Shown: one piece after another, positions 7,332 through 16,041 of the stretch | Position numbering within the stretch: position 1 is the first letter of the stretch | Layout: the number at the start of each line of letters is the position of its first letter | Assembly: GCA_964560765.1 (NCBI GenBank) | Contig: CAZLMG010000016.1 | Span: 37,748-101,747 of the forward strand | Length of the DNA stretch: 64,000 nt | From: CAZLMG01 sp964560765 | GTDB taxonomy: Bacteria > Bdellovibrionota_B > Oligoflexia > Oligoflexales > CAZLMG01 | Direction: 5' to 3' | Notes under the pieces: model-generated | Told to the model about the DNA's origin: nothing | Database searches by the model: none | The model's input: only the letters and a program-made list of their open reading frames with translations | Made by a program: the position numbers and the translations under genes

Positions 7332-9245
7332 GTGGCAGACGTAGAAGACAAACTCGAAGAGTCTATTGAAGAATCCCAAATCCCCGCTCCTGACGCCCAG
7401 GAAATTCCTGAAGCCAAAGTTGGGCGCATATCTGTCGATGATGCTGACGAAGACACGTCTTCCGTCGTCGTTGCAGATTGGATCACGCCAAGCCTAGAAG
7501 AACCCACTCTGAACTTTGAGGAAGTGGGGCTTTTGGAGCCGATTATCCAGGCGATTCAGGAGCAAGGCTGGGCCAATCCGACTCCCGTCCAGCAACTTTG
7601 TTTACCGGCAACGATCGTTGGTAAAGATGTTGCCGGGTTTGCACAGACCGGCACAGGCAAGACCGGAGTTTTTGTCATCACCGTCGCACAGCGTTTGCTG
7701 CAGGCCCGTGCGGCCCAGGCAAAGCCTTCCGAGACTCAAGATAAGGCGTCGTATCCATTCGCGGTAGTTCTCGCTCCGACGCGGGAACTAGCCATGCAGA
7801 TCGAAGACGATGCCCAGGCGATCTTTAAGCGTGCGGGCATCACCTCCCTTGCCGTTTATGGCGGGAGCGACTATGCCAAGCAGCTGCGCGACTTGAAAGA
7901 TGGCATCGATGTGATCGTCGCCACTCCCGGGCGACTGATGGACTATTGCCGCAAGGGTGAAGTAAAACTCGATCGCTGTTCTGTGTTCGTCTGCGACGAA
8001 GCGGATCGCATGTTCGACATGGGCTTTATCGATGACGTCCAATTCTTTTTGGATCGACTGCCGGAAGGTTGTCAGAAGCTTTTGTTCTCGGCCACTACCA
8101 ATGAGAACGTCAAAGAACTAGCATTCGAGTACCTGGAACAACCGGTATACGTCTCGGTCACACCCGAAGCGATCACTCCCGAGCGCATCGAGCAGCACAG
8201 CATCGTCTGCAATGCCCGCCACAAGTTGAAAGTGCTACTAGGCCTTTTGCGCGACCATAACCCCGAGTGCGCCATCATTTTCACCAACACCAAACTAGTG
8301 GCCGATTGGTTGCACTACAAGTTGGTCCATAACGGCATCGATGCTGACTTGATCACCGGCGACTTACCCCAGCGCAAGCGCATTGCTTTGATCCAGCGCA
8401 TCAAAGAGGGCAAGATCAAGGCCTTGATTGCGACCGATGTTGCCAGTCGTGGTTTGCATATTTCGCGCGTATCGCACGTGTATAATTTTGACCTTCCTGA
8501 TGAAGCGGCCAACTACGTACACCGAATCGGTCGAACCGCCCGAGCTGGCGCTCGTGGAGCCGCCTATTCGTTGGTTTGCGAAGACTACGGGCAAAATCTC
8601 GAAGCTATTAATCTACTGCTGGGCGAGTCACTCGCTCTGCACCCTATTTGGTATGACGAAAAGTATCTTCAAATTGAAGACAAAGCCGGAAATCCGTTTG
8701 CTGATGCCGACCGAGCTTCGGCCGAAGCCAGCGGTGGCGGCGAAGGCCGGCAAGATCGCGGCGGCGGACGCGGTCCTAGAGACAATCGGAGTGGTGGCCG
8801 TGGACCTCGCGACAATCGAAGCGGTGGTCGCGGCGAAGGGCGTAGCGATGGACGTGGCGGTGGACGCAGCGGCGGTCGAGATCGCCCAGAGCGCGACGGG
8901 TCAGGACCTAGTCGTGGACGCGGGCCACAAGATGGCCAAGGTCGTCGCGGCGGCCAAGGTCAGCAAGGTGACCGACCCCAGCAAGCAAGGCCACAACATG
9001 AGCGCGACGATTCCCGTCGCGGTGGACGCGGTCGAGGACGTGGGCGCGATCGCCAGGGTGAGCATTCTGGTCAGCGGCATGGACAGGGCGGCGATCGCCA
9101 TGGCCAGCGTCAGCAGCACGGCCATCATGCGAGCCAACATAGCCGGCACTTGCCAGCTCCGGTTAGCAAGCCGCAAGGTTTCTTAGCCACCATCAAGCGC
9201 ATTTTTGCTGTCATTTTTGGCGGCGGGAAGAGCGACAAAAACTAA
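7332..9245 (+). CDS. DEAD-box ATP-dependent RNA helicase with RGG-rich C-terminal tail
   Basis: 637-residue helicase of the RhlB/RhlE group, GTG start. It has an acidic N-terminus of about 50 residues, a Q motif (PTPVQ near 83-87), motif I AQTGTGKT (104-111), PTRELAMQI, motif II DEAD at 222-225, SAT, and motif VI HRIGRTARAG. From about residue 470 the tail is dominated by Gly, Arg, Asp and Gln with many RGG/GRG repeats, then His-rich sequence, and it ends in a short amphipathic stretch GFLATIKRIFAVIFGG. RGG tails bind RNA and favour condensates or cold-adapted RNA remodelling in other helicases; that role here is inferred. The exact RNA target is unknown. Confidence 0.93.
   Translation: MADVEDKLEESIEESQIPAPDAQEIPEAKVGRISVDDADEDTSSVVVADWITPSLEEPTLNFEEVGLLEPIIQAIQEQGWANPTPVQQLCLPATIVGKDVAGFAQTGTGKTGVFVITVAQRLLQARAAQAKPSETQDKASYPFAVVLAPTRELAMQIEDDAQAIFKRAGITSLAVYGGSDYAKQLRDLKDGIDVIVATPGRLMDYCRKGEVKLDRCSVFVCDEADRMFDMGFIDDVQFFLDRLPEGCQKLLFSATTNENVKELAFEYLEQPVYVSVTPEAITPERIEQHSIVCNARHKLKVLLGLLRDHNPECAIIFTNTKLVADWLHYKLVHNGIDADLITGDLPQRKRIALIQRIKEGKIKALIATDVASRGLHISRVSHVYNFDLPDEAANYVHRIGRTARAGARGAAYSLVCEDYGQNLEAINLLLGESLALHPIWYDEKYLQIEDKAGNPFADADRASAEASGGGEGRQDRGGGRGPRDNRSGGRGPRDNRSGGRGEGRSDGRGGGRSGGRDRPERDGSGPSRGRGPQDGQGRRGGQGQQGDRPQQARPQHERDDSRRGGRGRGRGRDRQGEHSGQRHGQGGDRHGQRQQHGHHASQHSRHLPAPVSKPQGFLATIKRIFAVIFGGGKSDKN
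8742..9135 (+). repeat. Low-complexity RGG-repeat coding region
   Basis: This GC-rich stretch of the helicase gene encodes the Arg-Gly-rich tail. It includes a tandem duplication of the ten-residue unit GGRGPRDNRS, with synonymous differences between the DNA copies, and many further GRG and GGR units. Long open frames on both strands here are by-products of the biased composition, not genes. Confidence 0.8.
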
Positions 9246-9261
9246 TAGCTCGGCTGAAAGA

Positions 9262-11355
9262 TCAAGCTGCTTCGGGGACATGCTGCTCAGGCGTCGTCTC
9301 TGCAGCAGCTGATGCTTCTGACAGCGGCGTTTCCGCAGCGCTATCACGCCGAATCATCAGCATTGTAAAATCATCGGGCAAAACATCATCTTTTCCAAGC
9401 TCCTGAGCCTGGGCAAGAACTTCCTTAAAGACAGCTTCACGCTGCCGAGACTTGAACTCTTCCATACCCTTCAAAAACTTCTTGCGAACACGCCCACTCT
9501 CCATCACGCCGTCGGTGTGTGCCATCAAAACCTCACCGTCTTCCAGCTCAAGATCGATGGCTTTGACTTTGGGTAACCCTTCACCAATCCCCAGCGGGTC
9601 GGATGGCGGCGTACGCACGGTGCCTGCAGCCTTTCCGGGATCGAGCCGCAACCAAGCAGGAGCGCCACAACTGCAAAGTGTGACGCCTTTGTCGGTAAGA
9701 AAGGCCAGTGACAACGTCGTATTTTGACTGGACTTGAACGTAGAGTAGATGATGCTGTGCATGTGATTGACGAAGTCCGTGATAGAGAAATCACCTTTGT
9801 CCCAGCGCTGGGTAAAGTAGTTCCAGGCACCCGCAATGACCGCCGTGTTCAATGCCGCACTCGGACCTTTACCAATAACGTCGCCGATGGCCACAACAAC
9901 AAACCGCTCTTTCGCATCTGGTGGTGACTCATATACCTGCAGCCAGTCGCCAGACATGGCACCATGCGGCTTAAATACAAAGCGATAAGACCAGCGGCCC
10001 ACATGCCCTTCAAAGGTCTTGGGCATAAACAGTTCTTGCACCGCTTTGCCCATCGCCAGATCCTTGCTGAGCAAGAGCTTGTCGGACAATGTGCGCAATG
10101 CATAGTGAGTGAGACGCACGACCCAGCCAACAATACCAACAAGCAGAATATGGGCGCTTGGCAACACCCACCCCTGAAACATCACTAAGTAGCTGCAAAC
10201 CAGAAACTGCCCCATCGTAAAGACCAATGAAATGCCCAGACCGATGCGCACATTGGAGTGGGCCAACAGGAATAGCAGGAGCGGCAGAGATGCGACGACG
10301 GGGAACCAGTCTGAGAATGGCTTATAGAGAAAATTGCCGTTCAGACTGCTGTTGAGCACGGACATAATAGCCAGGAAGCTGGGAACCTTGCCGAACGGCG
10401 AGTGGATGAAGCGCGATCCCTGATACGCCTCCTTGACGAATACCACGTACTTTTTCCCGGCTAGCTTATCAATAGTCATAGGGGCTAGTTCAGGCAAAAC
10501 CCCGCCAGTCTGGCGGTCAAAAAAGACCCCCACCGGCATCGAACTCTTGAACGCCGAGACCGGTTCGACGAAATCATACATCAGTGTATTGTTTGGCGAC
10601 GCGGGAATGCGCCGATCTTCGGAGTAAATGGCGCCGTCGCGCCAGTGCACATCCGGCAAAATGTACAGCGGCAGGTTTAGAATGATGCTGGCATCATGCG
10701 TCCGATAAGCCAGATCAAATGTATCATCATCATTGATGTTCAAGTGGCCAACATGATCAATCAGCGGAAATAATTTTTCATGGGGGCCAATCACTCGCTG
10801 TGATAGCGCCAAAACATCATGCGTGTCATCTCTGGATTTCGCCAACAGGCTGTCTGGTAACTGTTTGGAGTCGATTGATCGAGGATTGGCAGCTGACGGC
10901 AGGTTCACCGCACCCGCGACAATCTTGCCCGTAGGATGCTTTTCCCGCAACTTTCCAAGCTCGCCATCAAGATCGGTAATACCGAGAAAGAATATCTTTT
11001 CGATACCTTGATCGAATAGCTGATTGGCGATCACCTGCCAGTCGGCAAACGTTGGATGACGACCAATATTCTTTAACGAGCGATCTTCGACTAGGATCAT
11101 GCTAAGTCGATCGTCCAGCGACGGCATTAAGCCAAAGCTAGCGCGAAACTTGGCGATGGGGTTGAAAAATAGGTAGCGGTTCATGTACTGGCCAAAGCCG
11201 GTCGATAGGACCAAGACCGTGCTGACCACGAGGAGAGCACCGAGACCGAGGTGCAAAGATTGATGTCGGACGTATAGTTTGCGGACCTGTTCGACCCAGG
11301 ACTTGATCCTAGCTCGGGGCTGAAGCTTTGCTATCCATTCCCTCACCAACTTCAT
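9262..11355 (-). CDS. Membrane CHASE2 sensor fused to a SpoIIE-type PP2C serine phosphatase
   Basis: 697-residue signalling protein. A basic cytoplasmic start is followed by one membrane segment (about residues 38-55), an extracytoplasmic CHASE2-like region (DDRLSMILVEDRSLKNIGRHP onward to about 340), then a cluster of membrane helices (about 350-430) and a C-terminal PP2C/SpoIIE domain. The catalytic domain shows GDWLQVYE, VAIGDVIGKGPSAAL and MAHTDGVMES, giving the metal-binding aspartates of the family. Such proteins dephosphorylate anti-sigma-factor antagonists in partner-switching systems; no anti-sigma or STAS gene is adjacent, so the partner is unknown. The gene converges with the helicase gene. 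Confidence 0.87.
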   Translation of the reverse strand: MKLVREWIAKLQPRARIKSWVEQVRKLYVRHQSLHLGLGALLVVSTVLVLSTGFGQYMNRYLFFNPIAKFRASFGLMPSLDDRLSMILVEDRSLKNIGRHPTFADWQVIANQLFDQGIEKIFFLGITDLDGELGKLREKHPTGKIVAGAVNLPSAANPRSIDSKQLPDSLLAKSRDDTHDVLALSQRVIGPHEKLFPLIDHVGHLNINDDDTFDLAYRTHDASIILNLPLYILPDVHWRDGAIYSEDRRIPASPNNTLMYDFVEPVSAFKSSMPVGVFFDRQTGGVLPELAPMTIDKLAGKKYVVFVKEAYQGSRFIHSPFGKVPSFLAIMSVLNSSLNGNFLYKPFSDWFPVVASLPLLLFLLAHSNVRIGLGISLVFTMGQFLVCSYLVMFQGWVLPSAHILLVGIVGWVVRLTHYALRTLSDKLLLSKDLAMGKAVQELFMPKTFEGHVGRWSYRFVFKPHGAMSGDWLQVYESPPDAKERFVVVAIGDVIGKGPSAALNTAVIAGAWNYFTQRWDKGDFSITDFVNHMHSIIYSTFKSSQNTTLSLAFLTDKGVTLCSCGAPAWLRLDPGKAAGTVRTPPSDPLGIGEGLPKVKAIDLELEDGEVLMAHTDGVMESGRVRKKFLKGMEEFKSRQREAVFKEVLAQAQELGKDDVLPDDFTMLMIRRDSAAETPLSEASAAAETTPEQHVPEAA

Positions 11356-11389
11356 GGCCAGTCCTTAGGCCGCATGCGTGCGCGCCATA

Positions 11390-13108
11390 TCAATAGAGCG
11401 TCTGGGCTCCCCTAAAAAAGTTCTCGTCGACGGTTTTCAAAAAGGCATCTAGGTTCAGACTCTGATCAAAATTCAGATTGCTGATGTCAGGAAAATTCAA
11501 GTTTTCAGCTTGAGTTTGCAGTGACTGAAATGCCGATGACGGTGCGCTACCACTTAGAATATTCGAGACCAATTGACTCAGTGACACCACTTGGTTTTGG
11601 CTCGGCTGTAATCCTGTGTACTTCAGATAACGCTTACCCTGCAAAAGTTCGATGTACTGTGGATTGGCAAGCAATGCGTACTCTGCAAGTTTAGCGCATA
11701 AGTTGACGCTTCTCGTGCCGCTGGTGCTGATATTCATGTTTAGACTGATACTATCTGTGACTTTGCACTTCTCCACCAGCGCGTATGCGACCGCCGCATC
11801 TGCGACGGCTGTATTGGTGCTGCAAATATTCGGAGGCAACAGATCATGAACGAGCTGCGGGGGCTCCTGATTATCGTAAATGTCAAAATGATCGCCATTG
11901 CTTGCACATCCGGTGTGAACACCCGAATCACGCAGTAACCGCACCAAGAAGTCGACACCATACTTATAGTAGGAATAATCGCCCGTATTGCTAAACAGCG
12001 CCTGTCGCGGAATCTCATTCGCAATCGGATCTTTTGCCGCAGTGATCCAGTCCGGGCTTATGGCTGCGTACTGCACGGTGTCACCGTTCTTGATGCTACT
12101 TTGCAACCCAAACCCACCACCGAGATAGGTGGTGTACGTCGTGGATAAGAACATTTCGATGGTCGAAAGCGACGTCGTCTCATTAAAGCCAGGTTGATAG
12201 TGAGGCGGATTGCGGTGCGCCCCTGTCGGCAATTCAGGTACTAAGTTTTCCGCGCCACCCCAAAGTGCAGCACCACTGACAAAGTACAAGGACGTCGGCT
12301 GATCGTAGAACATGTGGTAGATATAATTATTTGGTGAGCCGGCGACTGGCTGCGTCAGTCCAGTCTCAACTCGAACCCAGTTCTCGGCAGTGCGCGTGTA
12401 GGCTACCAAAACGGAATATTCACCCACACCAGTCGGCGTCGCATTGTAGATTTTCATGAGAGACTTTCCTGGATTTTCCAGGTCCGGGACAAAGCGCATT
12501 TCTGTCCAGCTGGCATACATGCCACCGCCAACGTTGTACCAAAGCTTGACGAAGTAGGGGTAGCCTTCGTTCAAACCTGATGCGTCTGCTTGATAACCGA
12601 TGGTTACGTAGTTAACCGCACCGAAATCTTGCGACGTGCCAACAGCAAAGTGCAGATCACGAGGCAGATTCAGCAAGTTGTTGTATCTAAGTTTGAACCG
12701 ACCCGTAGGACCGAATAAGTCGTCCTGTAAAGCGACGATGTGTGAGAACACCTGATTCAATTGGACCGCCGTCATCCCCGGCCAACTGATACGACTGAGC
12801 GACAAAGAAAAGAGCGTAGGAAGATAGGGCTCAGATGTGTTGAACGGGTCTACTGGCACTAGCGACGAGCCAGGCACCTGATAACTGGCTGTCAAAATCC
12901 CTGAGTTGACTCGAATCGGATCCGCCAAAGCCAACGTCATGTCCACCGGCTGTACGACATCATAATCGTTGCCCGGGCCTGTAGAACGGCCTGTGTCCGC
13001 AACTTCCGTGCCGCCGCCACCGCCGCCGCTACATTGCGAAGTCACCACCGCTAGCGCAGCAAAGGACAATATGTTTTGCAGTCGGGACTGTCGCATGGTC
13101 TCCCTCAT
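11390..13108 (-). CDS. Large predicted lipoprotein of unknown function
   Basis: 572 residues with a signal peptide ending AVVTSQC, so lipidation is likely at Cys26, followed directly by a poly-glycine linker (CSGGGGGG) typical of surface or outer-membrane lipoproteins. The mature part has no recognised domain. It contains beta-rich sequence with many Tyr, Trp and Asn and a Leu/Asn/Gln-rich C-terminal 130 residues. Either of two in-frame ATGs four codons apart could start it. It lies upstream of the CHASE2 phosphatase on the same strand (34-base gap), so the two may be co-transcribed. Function unknown. Confidence 0.8.
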   Translation of the reverse strand: MRETMRQSRLQNILSFAALAVVTSQCSGGGGGGTEVADTGRSTGPGNDYDVVQPVDMTLALADPIRVNSGILTASYQVPGSSLVPVDPFNTSEPYLPTLFSLSLSRISWPGMTAVQLNQVFSHIVALQDDLFGPTGRFKLRYNNLLNLPRDLHFAVGTSQDFGAVNYVTIGYQADASGLNEGYPYFVKLWYNVGGGMYASWTEMRFVPDLENPGKSLMKIYNATPTGVGEYSVLVAYTRTAENWVRVETGLTQPVAGSPNNYIYHMFYDQPTSLYFVSGAALWGGAENLVPELPTGAHRNPPHYQPGFNETTSLSTIEMFLSTTYTTYLGGGFGLQSSIKNGDTVQYAAISPDWITAAKDPIANEIPRQALFSNTGDYSYYKYGVDFLVRLLRDSGVHTGCASNGDHFDIYDNQEPPQLVHDLLPPNICSTNTAVADAAVAYALVEKCKVTDSISLNMNISTSGTRSVNLCAKLAEYALLANPQYIELLQGKRYLKYTGLQPSQNQVVSLSQLVSNILSGSAPSSAFQSLQTQAENLNFPDISNLNFDQSLNLDAFLKTVDENFFRGAQTLY

Positions 13109-13525
13109 CCATTACCAAGTCACTCTAGGCTCATTCATTATATTCGGAGGATGTACCCCAGGCCTTTAGCCGGGTTATGCTTAGGCAAGCATTCTGAGCC
13201 CTTATGGGTTGCGCCACGCGACATATTGCCAGGCTGGTCCAGCCCACGTTCCCGCATCGTTCCCCAAACTACTCAAATCAACGAGAAATGCATCAGCACA
13301 TACCGATACTTACGAAATTCTGCCGTTCATGTTGACGAGAGGCAGCATTTGCCTCTCCAGAAATCACTTTATCTTCAGCAAGTTACAGCGAACCCTTAAG
13401 TTTCCACCCGATCCTGGCGCTACGTCACTTAAGCAATTGGGGCACCACACCGAGAACTCCAAGGCGAGGGTGGGTTAAGGCAGCCCCGGAAGTATTGGAA
13501 AACACACTTTAGAGGAACCATACCT
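13109..13525. other. 417-base intergenic region between divergent genes
   Basis: This gap separates the large lipoprotein gene (minus) from the barrel/TPR cluster (plus) and must carry both promoters and leaders. Short open frames here show no homology or codon signal that I recognise. One hairpin stands out at 13337-13357. An AGAGGA ribosome site closes the region before the plus-strand gene. I could not place a confident sigma70 promoter. Confidence 0.6.
13337..13357. other. Inverted repeat, 8-bp stem with 5-base loop
   Basis: GAGAGGCA at 13337-13344 and TGCCTCTC at 13350-13357 are perfect reverse complements around the loop GCATT. No run of T follows on either strand, so it does not look like an intrinsic terminator. 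It could be a protein-binding site or a leader hairpin for the barrel/TPR cluster that starts at 13526. Confidence 0.5.
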
Positions 13526-14266
13526 ATGCGACGCACGCGTCTTATCAACACACAGTCCGGCAGGATGACGCTGCCCCTCGTGAGCGGCGCCCTTGGTGTC
13601 ATCGCACTCATCCTCACAAGCACCGCCAGTGGCTTCGATCTTAAGGCAGACGAAATCCGCGGCAAGAGCAGCAAGAAGGCCGTCTCGGTTTTGCAGAACC
13701 GCTACTTTCTCAAAACCATGCGGCCGGAAGTTGGCCTGATGGCGGGTTCATTCCTCAACGAATCTTACACCGACACCACAACCTATGGATTCCGCGCCGG
13801 CATGTTCATCTCTGAATGGCTTGGCATTGAGGGCCAATTCGTCCGTACGTCGGTTAAGGACTCAGCGGACCGGGTGGCGCTGAACAGACTCGAATACTAT
13901 CGAGTTGGCAGCAACGGTGACGCAGTCGCCGACGTGATCGTACATCCAGACCCCGAGGTCAACCCGATCAACGGCATCAACGAAATTGCAGCAACCGTCG
14001 CACCATTCTACGGCAAGCTCAATCTCATGGACCGCTTGATCGTCTACTCGGATTTATACCTGACCTCCGGGCTCGCCAGCGTCGACACAGGCCAAGGCAG
14101 CAAAACAGCCTTTGTATTAGGCGCTGGTCAGCGCTTCTATCTATTGCAAAACTTGTCGGTCCGCCTTGACATCCGCGACCGCATCTTCAACGAGGATCGT
14201 AATAACCAGAGCACGCGCAAGCACGCCATTAGCTATGACTTCGGCGCCAGCTACTTTTTTAAGTAG
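13526..14266 (+). CDS. Outer-membrane beta-barrel protein (Glt-cluster-like)
   Basis: 246 residues with an N-terminal signal segment (about residues 10-34, ending TASGF) and a mature region of alternating hydrophobic and polar strands that ends in the aromatic YFFK, as in outer-membrane barrels. The stretch SVLQNRYFLKTMRPEVGLMAG resembles the start of the outer-membrane beta-barrel family found beside gliding-motility TPR proteins in myxobacteria and Bdellovibrio. AGAGGA precedes the ATG. It is the first of five closely spaced plus-strand envelope genes. The link to GltA/GltB-type proteins is by architecture and context, not alignment. Confidence 0.75.
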   Translation: MRRTRLINTQSGRMTLPLVSGALGVIALILTSTASGFDLKADEIRGKSSKKAVSVLQNRYFLKTMRPEVGLMAGSFLNESYTDTTTYGFRAGMFISEWLGIEGQFVRTSVKDSADRVALNRLEYYRVGSNGDAVADVIVHPDPEVNPINGINEIAATVAPFYGKLNLMDRLIVYSDLYLTSGLASVDTGQGSKTAFVLGAGQRFYLLQNLSVRLDIRDRIFNEDRNNQSTRKHAISYDFGASYFFK

Positions 14267-14284
14267 ATGTAGAGGAACGAATTT

Positions 14285-16000
14285 ATGAGAACGGTAACAC
14301 ATACGATCGTCGCGACGCTGGCCCTGACATTGGCCTATCCTGAGCCACTGTTTGCGCAGTCAGCAAAGGGCAACCGCACGACCAAGGCGAGTTCCGCTAA
14401 ATCTGACTCGGCCAAAGAACGCGCCAGCAAAAAATCTGCGGCCAAGCCAAGCACACCATCAGCGGGATCAGCCAAGGCATCTTATTCCGTGACCAACTCG
14501 AAAGAGCCAGCCTCTGTCGACGAAGTGCTGCAACGGCTCAAGAAAAAGTATCGCCAAGGCGAAATTTCACGAACGACTCTGTGGGGGGCTTTGGTTCGAC
14601 TCACTCCCCATGAAGACAAATTAACTCCCGAGCGCCGAGCCGAGTTCCTGCAAATGCAGGCCGATATCTTAGCTGATTCAGCTTATCCCATCACCGCGAC
14701 CATTACTGCCAAGCGTGCAATCAGTGTCGCAAAAAATCCATACGGCAAGGACCAGCAACGGTCTTGGTCGATCATTGAGGCTGCCGCTCGACAGCGATCG
14801 GTGCACGCCATAGTCGAGGACCTCGCGAAAGACATTTACCAAGTCAAAAAGGAACCGCCGGCATTAGAAAATAACTGGCACTATTTTGCCGGGAACGCCC
14901 TAGCCCGCGAAGGAAAGCTGAATCAAGCCCTGGAAGAGTATAAAGGTATTCGCATCGGCGATCGCTACTTTATGCCAGCCAAATACCAACAGGCCATGGT
15001 TCACATCCAACTCGAGCAGCTAACCGAAGCGGAATCTGTACTCAAGTCCCTAGTCGACCCAACCACAGCGCGCGTTGCAGATCTGCAGATCCAAGACATC
15101 AAGGACATCCAGAACTATTCCAGATTGGCATTAGGTCGCCTGCTCTATGAGCAGAAACGCTTTAAAGAGTCGATTGGCTATTTCCGCTCCGTCGCCCGTG
15201 ACAGCATCATCTTCTACGATGCACTCTTCGAGCAGTCATGGGCACTTTTTATGGCGGGATTCCCCAACCATGCACTTGGCTCACTGCATGCTGTCGATAG
15301 CCCTTTCTTCAAGGATGTATTCAACCCTGAAACTACAATACTGCGCTCCATCGTCTACTACTGGATGTGCCGATATGAGGATTCCCGCAATGCCTTGGCC
15401 GACTTTTCAGAATATCATGCCGAAAACGTCGAGGCTCTTGCATCATTCTTAGATCGTCGTCGCTTGACCCCAGAAACGACTTACACACTTTTCGAAGATT
15501 TAATCAGCGGCGTTTCGCAATCGTCGCTCGGTCTACCCGTTGCCGTGTTGAATAATGCCGCAGAAAAGGATGGTATGCTGCTGCTACGTGCTCAGTATGC
15601 GGACGCTGTTCGTGAATTGGATCGCCTCGAAGCCCGCGGAGTACTCAAAGTCACCTCCGGCGTCGACACTGTCAGCAAGCACTTACAAGCCTACATCGCG
15701 TCGCTACGAACCCAGATCGGCTCCCAATTCCTCGCCGAACTGAAGCACATGAAATCTGACTTTGATCAGCTGTATGACCAGGCGCAGTTTCTTTACCTAG
15801 AATTACTGATGAGTGAGAAAGAACAGCTCTTGGGTCGGGAACTGCACGCCAACTCGAAGATGAGCAAAGTATCTATGCGCCGCAATGTTGGGGGTTGGGG
15901 TGGAAGTGCCGTCTCCTGGACGGGCGACGACAAAGAGGAATTTTGGTGGGACGAGATCGGTTACTACATTTATCGAGAAACGCCGCAATGCTCGCAATGA
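14285..16000 (+). CDS. Exported TPR-repeat protein
   Basis: 571 residues. The signal peptide ends near LFAQS (residue 25), followed by a Lys/Ser/Ala-rich linker of about 60 residues that may span periplasm or peptidoglycan, then helical repeats including YFAGNALAREGKLNQALEEY and YSRLALGRLLYEQKRFKESIGYFRSVA. The C-terminal part contains a long helix (FLAELKHMKSDFDQLYDQAQ). An AGAGGA site lies before the ATG, 18 bases after the barrel gene. In Glt-like clusters such periplasmic TPR proteins scaffold the envelope machine; that is the inferred role. Confidence 0.75.
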   Translation: MRTVTHTIVATLALTLAYPEPLFAQSAKGNRTTKASSAKSDSAKERASKKSAAKPSTPSAGSAKASYSVTNSKEPASVDEVLQRLKKKYRQGEISRTTLWGALVRLTPHEDKLTPERRAEFLQMQADILADSAYPITATITAKRAISVAKNPYGKDQQRSWSIIEAAARQRSVHAIVEDLAKDIYQVKKEPPALENNWHYFAGNALAREGKLNQALEEYKGIRIGDRYFMPAKYQQAMVHIQLEQLTEAESVLKSLVDPTTARVADLQIQDIKDIQNYSRLALGRLLYEQKRFKESIGYFRSVARDSIIFYDALFEQSWALFMAGFPNHALGSLHAVDSPFFKDVFNPETTILRSIVYYWMCRYEDSRNALADFSEYHAENVEALASFLDRRRLTPETTYTLFEDLISGVSQSSLGLPVAVLNNAAEKDGMLLLRAQYADAVRELDRLEARGVLKVTSGVDTVSKHLQAYIASLRTQIGSQFLAELKHMKSDFDQLYDQAQFLYLELLMSEKEQLLGRELHANSKMSKVSMRRNVGGWGGSAVSWTGDDKEEFWWDEIGYYIYRETPQCSQ

Positions 16001-16041
16001 TTTCATTAGGATCTGATGTTTTCAGATTTAGAGGAGGGGTT

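Noticed and set aside
8428..9186. Long plus-strand open frame inside the helicase tail
   Set aside because: It is an alternate frame of the GC-rich RGG coding repeats with no recognisable domain.
13209..13478. Short plus-strand open frames in the 13.1-13.5 kb gap
   Set aside because: No ribosome site, signal peptide or recognised domain.
15895..16041. Upstream in-frame extension of the large TPR gene
   Set aside because: It overlaps the previous gene by about 100 bases, lacks a ribosome site and would hide the signal peptide; the ATG at 16042 has GAGGAGGGG before it.
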